Source: Paenisporosarcina macmurdoensis (GTDB lineage: Bacteria > Bacillota > Bacilli > Bacillales_A > Planococcaceae). Taken from it: DNA of 64,000 bases. The stretch lies in the NCBI RefSeq assembly GCF_042658845.1, contig NZ_JBHSRI010000025.1:186001-250000 (forward strand). Direction: 5' to 3'. The notes below the pieces were generated by a model, which worked only from the letters and a program-made list of their open reading frames with translations, did not search any database and was not told the origin of the DNA. Positions within the stretch are counted from its first letter, which is position 1, and the number at the start of each line of letters is the position of its first letter. Made by a program: the position numbers and the translations under genes. Of this stretch, positions 34,654-43,140 are shown one piece after another.

Positions 34654-35343
34654 ATGATTCAGATCAACCAAATTTCAAAAACTTATGATACAGGAAAAGT
34701 GGGTCTACATTCCTTAGATTTAACGATCACACCGGGGGAAATCGTCGCTTTAACTGGTGGTAACGGAGCCGGAAAAAGTACGATGATTCACCTATTAACG
34801 AATATTTTAAAACCCACATCCGGCACAATTGATTGGGGCGAGAAGAAGTACAGCTATATGCCAGATGATTTGGAATTCCCAACGCATGTGACCGCTTGGG
34901 AATGGTTGAAGTTATTAGGAGCGTTTAAAGAGGTAGACGATAAAAAAATTCTTCGTGCTGCAACAGATGTAGGGTTAGAAAGTCAGTTGCATCAACGAAT
35001 TTCGACCTTTTCAAAAGGAATGAAGCAGCGATTAGCATTTGCACAAACACTGTTGGCAAACGAAGACGTCATGATTCTCGATGAGCCAACGAATGGACTC
35101 GACCCGTATTGGGTGAAATGGATGAAAACAACACTAGACGCAAAGCGCAAAGAAGGCAAGACCATCATATTTTCAACTCATGATCTATCATTTGTCGAGG
35201 AAATCGCGGACGTCATGTTGTTCTTTCATGAAGGGAAAGTACTATTTCAATATAAAGCTCAAGAATGGCGTGCAAAACCGAAATCGTTAGAAAGCATCGT
35301 CATCGATCAATTGGTTCAAGTTTATGAAAAAACTCCTAAATAA
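34654..35343 (+). CDS. nosF: NosF-like ABC ATP-binding protein
   Basis: 229 aa. Walker A GGNGAGKST, signature TFSKGMKQRLAFAQ, Walker B VMILDEPTNGLDP, and FSTHDLSFVEEI. Starts directly after the nosY stop. Last gene of the cluster; N2O reductase (nosZ) does not follow. The next gene is ku. Confidence 0.9.
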   Translation: MIQINQISKTYDTGKVGLHSLDLTITPGEIVALTGGNGAGKSTMIHLLTNILKPTSGTIDWGEKKYSYMPDDLEFPTHVTAWEWLKLLGAFKEVDDKKILRAATDVGLESQLHQRISTFSKGMKQRLAFAQTLLANEDVMILDEPTNGLDPYWVKWMKTTLDAKRKEGKTIIFSTHDLSFVEEIADVMLFFHEGKVLFQYKAQEWRAKPKSLESIVIDQLVQVYEKTPK

Positions 35344-35418
35344 GTTCGAAGCTCTTTCAGCCTTGTCTAAATTGGTGCAAGTGCAAACATCGCTTAGTAT
35401 GTACTTTTGATTATTTCC

Positions 35419-35447
35419 ATACATAAAAATGGTCAAAATATTGCATA
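35419..35447. promoter_or_regulatory. 29-bp block shared with the ligD upstream region
   Basis: ATACAT-A-AAAATGGTCAAA-ATAT-TGCATA, 30 bp before the ku start codon, matching 25 of 29 positions of the ligD block at 26774. The ku region also forms a larger imperfect palindrome, with TTTTGA-N2-ATTT mirrored by AAAT-N2-TCAAAA. No clean sigma-G -10 (CATNMTA) is present, although ykoU/ykoV of B. subtilis are forespore genes. Confidence 0.6.
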
Positions 35448-35477
35448 GTAAGTAAAAGAAAGCGTAGGTGTAAGCAA

Positions 35478-36302
35478 ATGCATACAGTTTGGAAAGGAAG
35501 CATTAGCTTTGGACTTGTAAATATTCCGGTGAAACTTCATACAGCGACTGAAAATAAAGATATTAAATTGCGACAACTTCACAAGGAATGCAATACGCCC
35601 ATTAATTATCAAAAGGTTTGTTCGGGTTGTAAAAAAGAAGTTCAAAGTGAAGATATTGTAAAAGCATACGAGTACTCAAAAAATAAGTATGTGGTGTTGG
35701 ATGATGAAGAACTGGAAAAGTTGAAAAAAGAAAATGAAGATAAGGCAGTTGAAATCATCGACTTCGTAAAATTGGAAGAGATTGATCCCATCTACTTTGA
35801 ACGTAGTTATTTCATGGCACCAGACAGTGGTGGAGGAAAAGCGTATTCTCTTTTAAGAAAAGCCTTGATGGAATCTGGAAAAATTGGCGTCGCTAAAATC
35901 ATGATTCGATCGAAAGAGCAGTTGGCAGTCGTCCGTGTTTTTGAAGAATTACTCGTTATGGAAACGATTCATTTTCCGGATGAGGTTCGCAGTGCTAAAG
36001 ATGTTCCAAATATACCAAGTGAACCAGTAGTTGTTCAAAAAGAACTGGATACGGCGCTCATGCTTGTTGACCAATTAACGACGACGTTTGAACCTGAAAA
36101 ATATACCGATGATTATCGCACAGCATTAATGGAATTAATTGAAGAGAAGAAAGCGGGCAAACAGACAGTCACAGTTAGCGATAAACAACCTGCTGCACCT
36201 TCAAATGTGACTGATTTAATGTCCGCCCTTCAAGCTTCATTAGATAAAACCAAAAAGAAAAAGCCAGTGCCAAGAAAGCGCGTAACGAAAGCGACTTCCT
36301 AA
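35478..36302 (+). CDS. ku: Ku protein (non-homologous end joining)
   Basis: A 274-aa homodimeric DNA-end-binding protein. It begins MHTVWKGSISFGLVNIPVKL, has the core CSGCKKEV and SYFMAPD, and ends with a basic tail (KTKKKKPVPRKR) typical of Bacillus Ku, which adds DNA affinity and recruits LigD. Separated from ligD by the nos/Sco region instead of being adjacent as in B. subtilis. Confidence 0.95.
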   Translation: MHTVWKGSISFGLVNIPVKLHTATENKDIKLRQLHKECNTPINYQKVCSGCKKEVQSEDIVKAYEYSKNKYVVLDDEELEKLKKENEDKAVEIIDFVKLEEIDPIYFERSYFMAPDSGGGKAYSLLRKALMESGKIGVAKIMIRSKEQLAVVRVFEELLVMETIHFPDEVRSAKDVPNIPSEPVVVQKELDTALMLVDQLTTTFEPEKYTDDYRTALMELIEEKKAGKQTVTVSDKQPAAPSNVTDLMSALQASLDKTKKKKPVPRKRVTKATS

Positions 36303-36343
36303 ATAGTTTGTGCATATAAGTGATTCTTTTACAGACAACATAA

Positions 36344-36372
36344 AACCTCCTCCTATTTTTTTGGAGGAGGTT
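36344..36372. terminator. hairpin after ku
   Basis: Perfect AACCTCCTCC/GGAGGAGGTT arms with a T-rich loop. It lacks a good T tail on the plus strand, so termination is likely but not certain. Confidence 0.55.
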
Positions 36373-36436
36373 CATTGTATCTTTTGAATCTGCAACAGAA
36401 CTCCTGTACCATTAAAGGGAAGGGGAGGAATACTTG

Positions 36437-36727
36437 ATGACAAAAGAAACACAACGAGCAACGATCATTTACACGGAAGTCGAGAGAAGCATCGATTTCT
36501 ATTATAAAATGCAAAAAATCGCTACGCATCACGAACTAACCGTTACACATGAAGTCGTTACAACTGCGCGGGCAGAGTTCACACTCCATCAGGTGATAGA
36601 TGTTTCTTACAAACCCTTTTCATCAGCAGCTGGAATTCTTTACCTCCATACCAATCAAGGCGTATTTCCGTTTAATATTCATAGTAATCCACAAACCTTC
36701 ATCGATACGTTTCGTTCATTAAAATAA
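36437..36727 (+). CDS. conserved small protein, possible PH-like fold
   Basis: 97 aa, soluble. AAGGGGAGG lies 8 nt before ATG 36437. The second half, VSYKPFSSAAGILYLHTNQG followed by VFPFNIHSNPQTFIDTFR, has the strand-strand-helix ending seen in short bacterial PH-like proteins. Function unknown. Its stop abuts the end of the convergent capA-like gene. Confidence 0.65.
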   Translation: MTKETQRATIIYTEVERSIDFYYKMQKIATHHELTVTHEVVTTARAEFTLHQVIDVSYKPFSSAAGILYLHTNQGVFPFNIHSNPQTFIDTFRSLK

Positions 36728-37906
36728 TCACTTTTCATGAAATGTAAGATCTTTTATGAACGTCATCATATGATTTTGCGTGCTTTCATAATAGGTTAAA
36801 TAATTCGGTAAATGAAAGTCATTTAATTGAACCATCGGAATGATTTCAAAATCGCTCTTGTTTTTATAGTACCCATAAGTAGGAACAAAACTTGGATTAC
36901 TTAATGAAATCACTGATTTCCCAGGGTAAGCCGTTTTTGTGATTTCAACACCGCCGATACCTCCAGTTAATCTCTCTACCCCTTCTTGAGAAGATAAAAA
37001 ATTCCCTAAACTATACATAACGAATGTTCGGGAACCATCAGCCCGTTCAATCCAGTCCATCGGTTGTAAAACATGCGGATGGTGCCCAATAATGATATCG
37101 ACACCCATAGTTGAAAGTTCATTAGCTAAATCAAGTTGCGTTTGATTTGGTACTGATTCATATTCAATTCCCCAGTGCATGGACACCACCACAACATCGG
37201 AGAGAGCCTTGGCTGCTTCAACATCTTGTTTGATTAAGGACAAGTCAATCAAGTTGATTAAATAAGGTTTATCCTCAGGTACGGGCAAGCCGTTCGTTCC
37301 ATAGCTATAAGATAAAAATGAAAAGCTGATTCCATTTTCAATCACCGTACGAATAGTATCTCGATCTTCCTCTGATTTAAAGGCTCCAGTATAAGTCATC
37401 CCAATGCTGTCCCAATAGGTAATAGCGTTAACTATCGCTTTTTCACCTTTATCCAAGGTGTGGTTATTGGCAATCGTCACAACATCAATCCCTGTTTCTT
37501 TCAATGCATCTCCAATTTCGTAAGGGCTATTAAACAAAGGATAACTAGAGAGACCTAGCTCTGCACCTCCAATCATGGTTTCTTGATTGGCAACCGCAAT
37601 ATCTGCTTCTTCTAAATAAGGCTGTACTTTCGTAAACATAGAAGAGAAATCATATCCGCCTTGAGCAGTCGCTGCGTCATGATAGACGGGTTGATGAAGT
37701 AGAATATCGCCTACCGCTACAAGCTTCGCGCTTGTAGCCACTGGTTTTTCAAACGCAATGTCAACGGGGATCGTCTTTTCTTTGGGAACATCCGTCTCCA
37801 TGGCTTTTACTACTTTTGCCGCTTCAATGGGAATGTCAGCTTCCGGTAATGTAGAACAACTACCAAGTAGTAGGGAAAGTGTTAATAAAATGACTAGTTT
37901 TTTCAT
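36728..37906 (-). CDS. CapA family lipoprotein (PGA_cap phosphoesterase-like)
   Basis: 392 aa. The lipoprotein signal is VILLTLSLLLGSC. The CapA domain (about 58-310) has AVGDILLHQPV, DIAVANQETMIGG, IANNHTLDKG, VSMHWGIEYE and IIGHHPHVLQPM, a metallophosphatase-like fold of the poly-gamma-glutamate CapA group. No capB or capC is nearby, so a role in polyglutamate anchoring is not implied. GGAGG precedes the ATG. Confidence 0.9.
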   Translation of the reverse strand: MKKLVILLTLSLLLGSCSTLPEADIPIEAAKVVKAMETDVPKEKTIPVDIAFEKPVATSAKLVAVGDILLHQPVYHDAATAQGGYDFSSMFTKVQPYLEEADIAVANQETMIGGAELGLSSYPLFNSPYEIGDALKETGIDVVTIANNHTLDKGEKAIVNAITYWDSIGMTYTGAFKSEEDRDTIRTVIENGISFSFLSYSYGTNGLPVPEDKPYLINLIDLSLIKQDVEAAKALSDVVVVSMHWGIEYESVPNQTQLDLANELSTMGVDIIIGHHPHVLQPMDWIERADGSRTFVMYSLGNFLSSQEGVERLTGGIGGVEITKTAYPGKSVISLSNPSFVPTYGYYKNKSDFEIIPMVQLNDFHLPNYLTYYESTQNHMMTFIKDLTFHEK

Positions 37907-38311
37907 TTCGTTCCTCCAACAGATTCTTTTGCTACTCGTTGTAGAGGCTATAGCAAGTGTGTACAGTCTTTACAAAAAATTGGTGTCTAAAACGTATGGA
38001 GCAAGAAGGGATGATAGTAGGGTAGTTCCATGTTTTAGAAGTCAAATGAGGGGTTGAAAAAATGAAGATATGTAACAGACAATGTAATTAAGTTTATCTA
38101 ATTACGTTATTAAACAATTATTACATTAAAATCCTAATAAATGTTGAAAATTACAACATATTGTGTCGAAATATTTTATAGGTACTATATATTGATTTAT
38201 TGAATTGAGCGTTATATAATTAAATTGTGAAATATCAGAAAATTAACACCATAAATTACCTTCTAATTCGTAGGAAAACATCCACATTGATTAGAAAATT
38301 GGAATTGGAGT
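37907..38311. other. AT-rich gene-free stretch
   Basis: About 400 bp upstream of the capA-like gene, with no supported gene. The 99-codon frame crossing its start is antisense to capA and has no ribosome site. No hairpin terminator or clear promoter pair was seen. Array A4 begins at its right edge. Confidence 0.5.
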
Positions 38312-38437
38312 TTTAATCGGCTTGGAACAGGATTTAATCGGCTCCGGAGTTGTTTTATTCGGATTCAATGGAGATTTATTCGGATTCGCGAACCATTTAT
38401 TCCGCTTCGCAGAGAATTTAATCGGTTTAACCCAAAA
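38312..38437. repeat. 21-bp periodic intergenic array A4 (six units)
   Basis: Core TTTAATCGGCTT / TTTATTCGGATTC. The C of the TCGG/TCCG motif falls at 38318, 38339, 38360, 38381, 38402 and 38423, all steps 21 bp. The sequence between cores is variable. This is the only array located between divergent genes. Confidence 0.9.
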
Positions 38438-38598
38438 ATGACCACATATTATTGAATTTTTCTGCTTTAGAATGCGTTTCATATCAAGAGTATTCCACTG
38501 GATTGGTAAGATGAGTGGCCCTGATTTAGGTATTTTTTTAGATGGTTTATTAAAATGATGCGCAACTAAAAATAATAAGGGTGTGGGGGAAGTTGAAA

Positions 38599-38778
38599 AT
38601 GCAAACATTGGGGAAGAAAAACGTAACTTTAAAACAAATAAATAGCAAAAAGCGAGAAATGTATAAAAAAGCTAAATGTTTGGGCATGGTACATCCTTTG
38701 GTGGTTGCCTGCAGTCAAGAGTTAGATGTATTACTTAATCAATATCAAGGAATTCATCAATACGACCATGTTGGATGA
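38599..38778 (+). CDS. Spo0E-like aspartyl-phosphate phosphatase
   Basis: 59 aa. A two-helix hairpin with the family signature in KKREMYKKAKCLGMVHPLVV and SQELDVLLNQYQ (S-x-E-L-D). Family members dephosphorylate Spo0A~P and delay sporulation. GGGGGA lies 8 nt before ATG 38599; the earlier GTG at 38581 would contain that site. Supports a spore-forming host. Confidence 0.88.
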   Translation: MQTLGKKNVTLKQINSKKREMYKKAKCLGMVHPLVVACSQELDVLLNQYQGIHQYDHVG

Positions 38779-38788
38779 ATAAATACAA

Positions 38789-38828
38789 GCAGTCGAATCG
38801 ATCTCTTAACGGTTCTGCTGCCTTTTTT
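38789..38828 (+). terminator. terminator after the Spo0E-like gene
   Basis: Imperfect stem AGCAGTCGAATCG/CGGTTCTGCT with a TTTTTT tail. Confidence 0.7.
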
Positions 38829-38942
38829 ATGCGAGGAAACTTAAAATTATAGAAAAATGGGAAAATTATCATTTTTTATGACAATGAACCATACGTATCA
38901 TATATAATGAAAAGTAAATAAAGAGAAAAGTAGGGGTCTATT

Positions 38943-39227
38943 ATGTTTCCAACGAAATACAGAAGACGCAATACGGTAGCATTTACTGTGCTCGCATATT
39001 TTACGTTCTTTGCAGGTGTGGCCATGTTCTCAATCGGTCTTTACAATGCAGATAATTTACAACTGAACGAAAAGGGATATTACATTGCAGTAATGATTCT
39101 AGTGGCTGTCGGAGCGATCCTCACACAAAAAGTAACACGTGACAATGCTGAAGATGACGATATCCTGGCAGAACAAGAACGTCTTTTGAACAACTCAAGA
39201 GGTCCTATTAGTTCGAAGGAATCGTAA
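38943..39227 (+). CDS. YiaA/YiaB two-helix membrane protein
   Basis: 94 aa with AGGGG before the ATG. Two spans: NTVAFTVLAYFTFFAGVAMF, then after SIGLYNADNLQLNEKGYY a second, IAVMILVAVGAIL. This is the yiaAB pattern. An acidic cytosolic tail (DNAEDDDILAEQE) follows. Function unknown. Confidence 0.82.
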   Translation: MFPTKYRRRNTVAFTVLAYFTFFAGVAMFSIGLYNADNLQLNEKGYYIAVMILVAVGAILTQKVTRDNAEDDDILAEQERLLNNSRGPISSKES

Positions 39228-39260
39228 AAGTACTCAAGTTAATAAAATAGGAGTTTCATC

Positions 39261-39301
39261 AAAAAAGACAAGGTGCAGATTCTGCGATCCTGTCTTTTTT
39301 T
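39261..39301 (+). terminator. terminator after the YiaAB-type gene
   Basis: AAAAAAGACA/TGTCTTTTTT outer arms with an inner CAGA/TCTG pair. Confidence 0.75.
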
Positions 39302-39373
39302 CGTGAATTCGGAAGCTACCCAAAGACTTTTCTGTTGGTGACACCATTCGTTTCGAGTTCCATAATTTTACTA

Positions 39374-39478
39374 TTACAACTAAACTCGTGATTTTTACAA
39401 CTAAAGTGACGAAAATTACAACTAAATGCCCCATTTTTACAACTAAACAAGGAAATTTTACAACTAAAACGAGTTTGC
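39374..39478. repeat. 21-bp periodic intergenic array A5 (five units)
   Basis: TTACAACTAAA at 39374, 39395, 39416, 39437 and 39458, every step 21 bp. Unit 4 spacing sequence (CCCATTTT) and unit 1 (TTTTACTA) match those of A3, so A3 and A5 are copies of one ancestral array. Confidence 0.95.
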
Positions 39479-39586
39479 TGGTTTCCGTAGAGCTTTGAGT
39501 TGACATTTTTATCGTAAATAGGTATAAAAATGAGTTTCTATCTACATACTTGAACTATCAATCAAGTTTATGGAGGAGAGATCACA

Positions 39587-39955
39587 TTGAATAAAGTAGA
39601 GTTTAAAAAGAATTTTGATCTTGGTTATGAAGAAATTGTGTTTTCGGCAAACCATGATGAAACAACGATTCGCATCAAAAATAATTACTCGGTGCCTTCT
39701 TCGATGGTGACCTCCACTATTAAACAAATAGAAGGAACACTATACGAAGAAAAAAAGTGGGGCTTTATCTTTTCTGAACTCGTAGAAATTGAATCTGGTA
39801 TGAACGAAGAAGTTCATATTGAATTAGGACGATTTGTGGTTGATGAAGAGAATTTTGATGAAGGCGCATTTATTAAACACTTAATCAACCAAGTAACAAA
39901 TAAAATTCTGTATTCGGATTATTTTACAGTGCTAAAAAAATTAACCGTTAATTGA
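39587..39955 (+). CDS. hypothetical soluble protein
   Basis: 122 aa starting TTG, with GGAGGAG upstream. Beta-rich first half (YEEIVFSANHDETTIRIKNN), acidic middle and a helical end (AFIKHLINQVTNKILY). Not recognised. Monocistronic with a terminator. Confidence 0.65.
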   Translation: MNKVEFKKNFDLGYEEIVFSANHDETTIRIKNNYSVPSSMVTSTIKQIEGTLYEEKKWGFIFSELVEIESGMNEEVHIELGRFVVDEENFDEGAFIKHLINQVTNKILYSDYFTVLKKLTVN

Positions 39956-39989
39956 GCAAGTAGACTTTGTATGTGAGAATAGTGAATGC

Positions 39990-40023
39990 AAAAAACCGTC
40001 TCAGATTGTTTGAGACGGTTTTT
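39990..40023. terminator. bidirectional terminator
   Basis: AAAAAACCGTCTCA/TGAGACGGTTTTT, short loop, between convergent genes. Confidence 0.9.
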
Positions 40024-40026
40024 CAT

Positions 40027-41241
40027 TTACATTAAAGCTTTAGGAACTCTGCCATAGCGTAAATAGACGGCAAAAAATATAGCTGCACTGAGCAAGCGTA
40101 AGCCAGAACTGATATACATGGCCGTTTCAGCACCCCATGAGTTCAACAAGCAAATGCCGACTTGTGGAGCGAGAAATGCCATAAACGCTAGAAGGACATT
40201 GTAAGTCGTAATGCAATAAGTTCGAGATGCTTCAGGCGATTGTTCAAGCAATAAATTGAATAACAGCAAGACGACACCTGATAAGAAAAAGCCCGATATG
40301 GTTTGGACAACGGTTAAGTAATATAAGTTCGTCGACAATACCGTTAAAAATGGCGTGCTTGCCATACCGATGGCAGCCCATACAAAGACTCTTACATTAG
40401 AGCGTTGTTCAGCCCATTTTTTCCATAGTGGGAACGTCAAGATTTGCATTAACATATTTCCGACAGAAAACATGCTAATCCAGAAAACCGTCGCTCCAGC
40501 AATTCGAATGTGGTAAATATTAAAAATCCCCCACGCCATTTGCCACGCAAAATTGAAAAATAATGCTGCAATTAAAAACGATACATAGCCAGAGTGTTTG
40601 AATATAGACCAGTCCATCAATTTTTTCTTCACAACTGCGCCATCGATATGAGCAGGAGCCTCGTCGTGCTTCATTAATAAGTAAACTTCCAACAGGCCAA
40701 TGCCAAATGCAATGGTAAATAGAATTTGATACGCGGTTGCATTGTCGGAGGCATCTTTCATCACAATACCGATAATTAATGTGGATACCAATCCGACCAT
40801 TGTAAGCAAGCGGTTACGGTCACTAAAAAATGCGCCACGCCTGGATTCGCTGATCATGCCACTGATGAGGGTTTGCCAACCAATGTTAGCTAATGTATTA
40901 GGTATACTCATTAGCGCGATGATAACCAGGAATGCCCAAGCTTGCATGGATTCCGAAGGCAAATAAATCAGCACGACTATGGGCAGGAACATGACACGAG
41001 CCAATAAAATCGACATCGCAACTAACCTTTTGTGAGCTGCTGCTCGATTCAGCATGATGGCAGCTGGAATCGTCATGAGCAACGCCATTAGTGGGGGGAG
41101 GGAGCTAATCAATCCCACTTGATAATTACTAGCGCTTAATATGGTAATCGCAAAAATAGGAAAGAAATTATTCGAAAAGTTCATGGCAATGGTCGAAGCC
41201 ATGCCGTTATAAATACTGATTTTTTCATTATATGGTCGCAT
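40027..41241 (-). CDS. MFS transporter
   Basis: 404 aa, 12 hydrophobic segments. SNYQVGLISSLPPLMALLMT, IPAAIMLNRAAAHKRLVAMS and GWQTLISGMISESRRGAFFS give the MFS layout, with the last acting as the A-like loop. Substrate not evident. ATG 41241 has GGAG at 6 nt; ATG 41253 does not. Confidence 0.83.
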   Translation of the reverse strand: MRPYNEKISIYNGMASTIAMNFSNNFFPIFAITILSASNYQVGLISSLPPLMALLMTIPAAIMLNRAAAHKRLVAMSILLARVMFLPIVVLIYLPSESMQAWAFLVIIALMSIPNTLANIGWQTLISGMISESRRGAFFSDRNRLLTMVGLVSTLIIGIVMKDASDNATAYQILFTIAFGIGLLEVYLLMKHDEAPAHIDGAVVKKKLMDWSIFKHSGYVSFLIAALFFNFAWQMAWGIFNIYHIRIAGATVFWISMFSVGNMLMQILTFPLWKKWAEQRSNVRVFVWAAIGMASTPFLTVLSTNLYYLTVVQTISGFFLSGVVLLLFNLLLEQSPEASRTYCITTYNVLLAFMAFLAPQVGICLLNSWGAETAMYISSGLRLLSAAIFFAVYLRYGRVPKALM

Positions 41242-41423
41242 ATTATTCTCCACGTAAATTCATTATTTGGTACGCTTTGAATTATATACTTGTGGCAAAA
41301 GAAAACAAGTCCTTTGTGACACGAAATTTTTTGGGGATTGGAATTATATACATCAGGATAAGAAGAAGTTAGGGGTAATTAATATACAGAATAACTTCAC
41401 TCATCACCTAAATGGACTTCCGA

Positions 41424-41684
41424 TTATTCTTCCTTAGCGCGCTCTTTTTGAGCTGCTTCATACTTTGCACGCGTTCTCCATTGTTTGAGACGTGGAATTG
41501 AGAAGTAGATAGTCGCGTATATAATTACAAACAATAAAATATCCAAAATAAATTTAAAGAGGGAAGTCAGAACAAACTGACCTTCATTAAAGAAGGTATA
41601 TTGGAAGAAATCCAACTGTAAATAAGTGAGTTCACTAATAATCCAAGCTATGATAACTGCGAAAAAAGCCTGCCAAAAACTCAT
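41424..41684 (-). CDS. small two-span membrane protein
   Basis: 86 aa. Two hydrophobic segments (about 3-22 and 38-62) flank a loop, then a basic/acidic helix RLKQWRTRAKYEAAQKERAKEE that should be cytosolic. It is 6 nt from the GNAT-like gene and in the same operon. Family unknown. Confidence 0.65.
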   Translation of the reverse strand: MSFWQAFFAVIIAWIISELTYLQLDFFQYTFFNEGQFVLTSLFKFILDILLFVIIYATIYFSIPRLKQWRTRAKYEAAQKERAKEE

Positions 41685-41690
41685 CAATCT

Positions 41691-42566
41691 TCACCATCCT
41701 TTATAAGAATATATCGTGTTAGTTAAGGTATGAGGTATGTCTTTCATCACGTATTGGGAAAAAGGATCGGTTGAGTCGTTCTCTTTTTCAATGGTATGAA
41801 TACCAAGTCTCTGACCAATCTGAATTTGATGGTCTAACAAATTTTTGAGAATTGATAGAGCTTCCTCACTAGCAACCCCGTTCCAACCTAATTCCCATGA
41901 TTCTTGGTTGTCACCTTCATACATGAGTGAAAACGCACGAACTACACCATCAACGACTAATACTGAACTAATTTCATCAAGTACACCGGTCATAATCATG
42001 TTTGTCCATACTGTTAATGGGAAGTCAGCTACAGGATTATCGAGATGGGTATTTGTATAAACATCCTTACATAACAAAATAAATTGGTTATTAAGGAAGG
42101 GAAGTCTTCTTACCTCTTGTAAAGTTAAAATATTATTTGGTAGTGACATTTCTTTCATATGAATTGTTCTTACATCTATTGAACAAATGTTTGTTTGACG
42201 AATCCTGTGGTAATTAGATTCAGTTAATATACTACAAAGTTGTTCAAATCTGTCATCAATTTTGAACATAAGTGGTTGTTCAAATCGTGTTTGTAAATAT
42301 GTAAGCATTTCATGTAATTCCAATTTGTTTGAACGAGTAAAGTTGTACGCTACCTGCATGTAGATGCACGTTGGATGCCATATAGATTGGAAAGCAGATG
42401 CCACTATTCGGAAATCACTATTTTGATGAAGTGAAAAGGTACCTTTGTTCAGATGTGACGTTAACGTACGCTTTATGTCTGATTGCAAATCTATATGGTC
42501 AGAAAAAACAGTATCGATAAATTTGATACTGTCTCTGTGAGGAGTTTCATGACGAACTATTTTCAT
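41691..42566 (-). CDS. GNAT-like acetyltransferase
   Basis: 291 aa. The C-terminal half has a GNAT-like succession of strands: DEISSVLVVDGVVRAFSLMY, WELGWNGVASEEALSILKNL and LGIHTIEKENDSTD. The acetyl-CoA loop is weak, so activity is uncertain. The stop of the upstream lipoprotein gene overlaps its start by 4 nt (ATGA), showing translational coupling. Confidence 0.6.
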   Translation of the reverse strand: MKIVRHETPHRDSIKFIDTVFSDHIDLQSDIKRTLTSHLNKGTFSLHQNSDFRIVASAFQSIWHPTCIYMQVAYNFTRSNKLELHEMLTYLQTRFEQPLMFKIDDRFEQLCSILTESNYHRIRQTNICSIDVRTIHMKEMSLPNNILTLQEVRRLPFLNNQFILLCKDVYTNTHLDNPVADFPLTVWTNMIMTGVLDEISSVLVVDGVVRAFSLMYEGDNQESWELGWNGVASEEALSILKNLLDHQIQIGQRLGIHTIEKENDSTDPFSQYVMKDIPHTLTNTIYSYKGW

Positions 42567-43087
42567 TTCACATGTTTCTCAATCATCTTAAATATGTGAG
42601 AATATACACCTTCGACGGTCTCATCATTTTTGATGTCATTATATAGACCAAAATTATATGTAGTGGGTCCTGTTTCTGAATCATTTGAAGGGACATAGCC
42701 TGCCGCGAATTTCATTTTCATACCGTCTCCAAATTGTTGGGTATTGTCGTAGGTCTCATCCGCATATATAAATGGATCCGAGCCTTTCGTCGATTCAATA
42801 AAGAAGAACGGAATCTTGGAACTGGTGTAAACTTCAGCGTATTCAGCGGCACTCGCTTCTTCAAGATGTTCTTTCATAATAAAAACCGCATCATATTCGC
42901 TAAAATCAATAAATAATAAATCAGCCATGTTAAATTCTTCAAACACCACATTCGTTTCACGGACGTCTGGTGCTGCTCCGATTACAGCAATTTCTAAAGG
43001 TCGACCTGCGTATTCCTCAAACTCCGGGAGCTTTTCGGTACAGCCAACTAGTACAATTATGAGCAAAAGCAATAACCATTTTTTCAT
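42563..43087 (-). CDS. lipoprotein of unknown function
   Basis: 174 aa. The signal MKKWLLLLLIIVLVGC ends in a clear lipobox, then an alpha/beta domain (LEIAVIGAAPDV, EYDAVFIMKEH, KIPFFFIESTKG) resembling small Bacillales lipoproteins. Start at ATG 43087; the TTG at 43099 has no room for a ribosome site. Confidence 0.72.
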   Translation of the reverse strand: MKKWLLLLLIIVLVGCTEKLPEFEEYAGRPLEIAVIGAAPDVRETNVVFEEFNMADLLFIDFSEYDAVFIMKEHLEEASAAEYAEVYTSSKIPFFFIESTKGSDPFIYADETYDNTQQFGDGMKMKFAAGYVPSNDSETGPTTYNFGLYNDIKNDETVEGVYSHIFKMIEKHVK

Positions 43088-43140
43088 TTGACATAACAAC
43101 CTTTCAATAAAGAGATAACATGGGTACTATTCATCCCGTG

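Noticed and set aside
26774..35447. Sigma-G promoters for ligD and ku
   Set aside because: Expected from B. subtilis, but the -10 element CATNMTA is not matched at either gene; only the shared 29-bp block is supported.
36728..37906. Poly-gamma-glutamate capsule locus
   Set aside because: Only a CapA-type lipoprotein; capB, capC and capE are absent.
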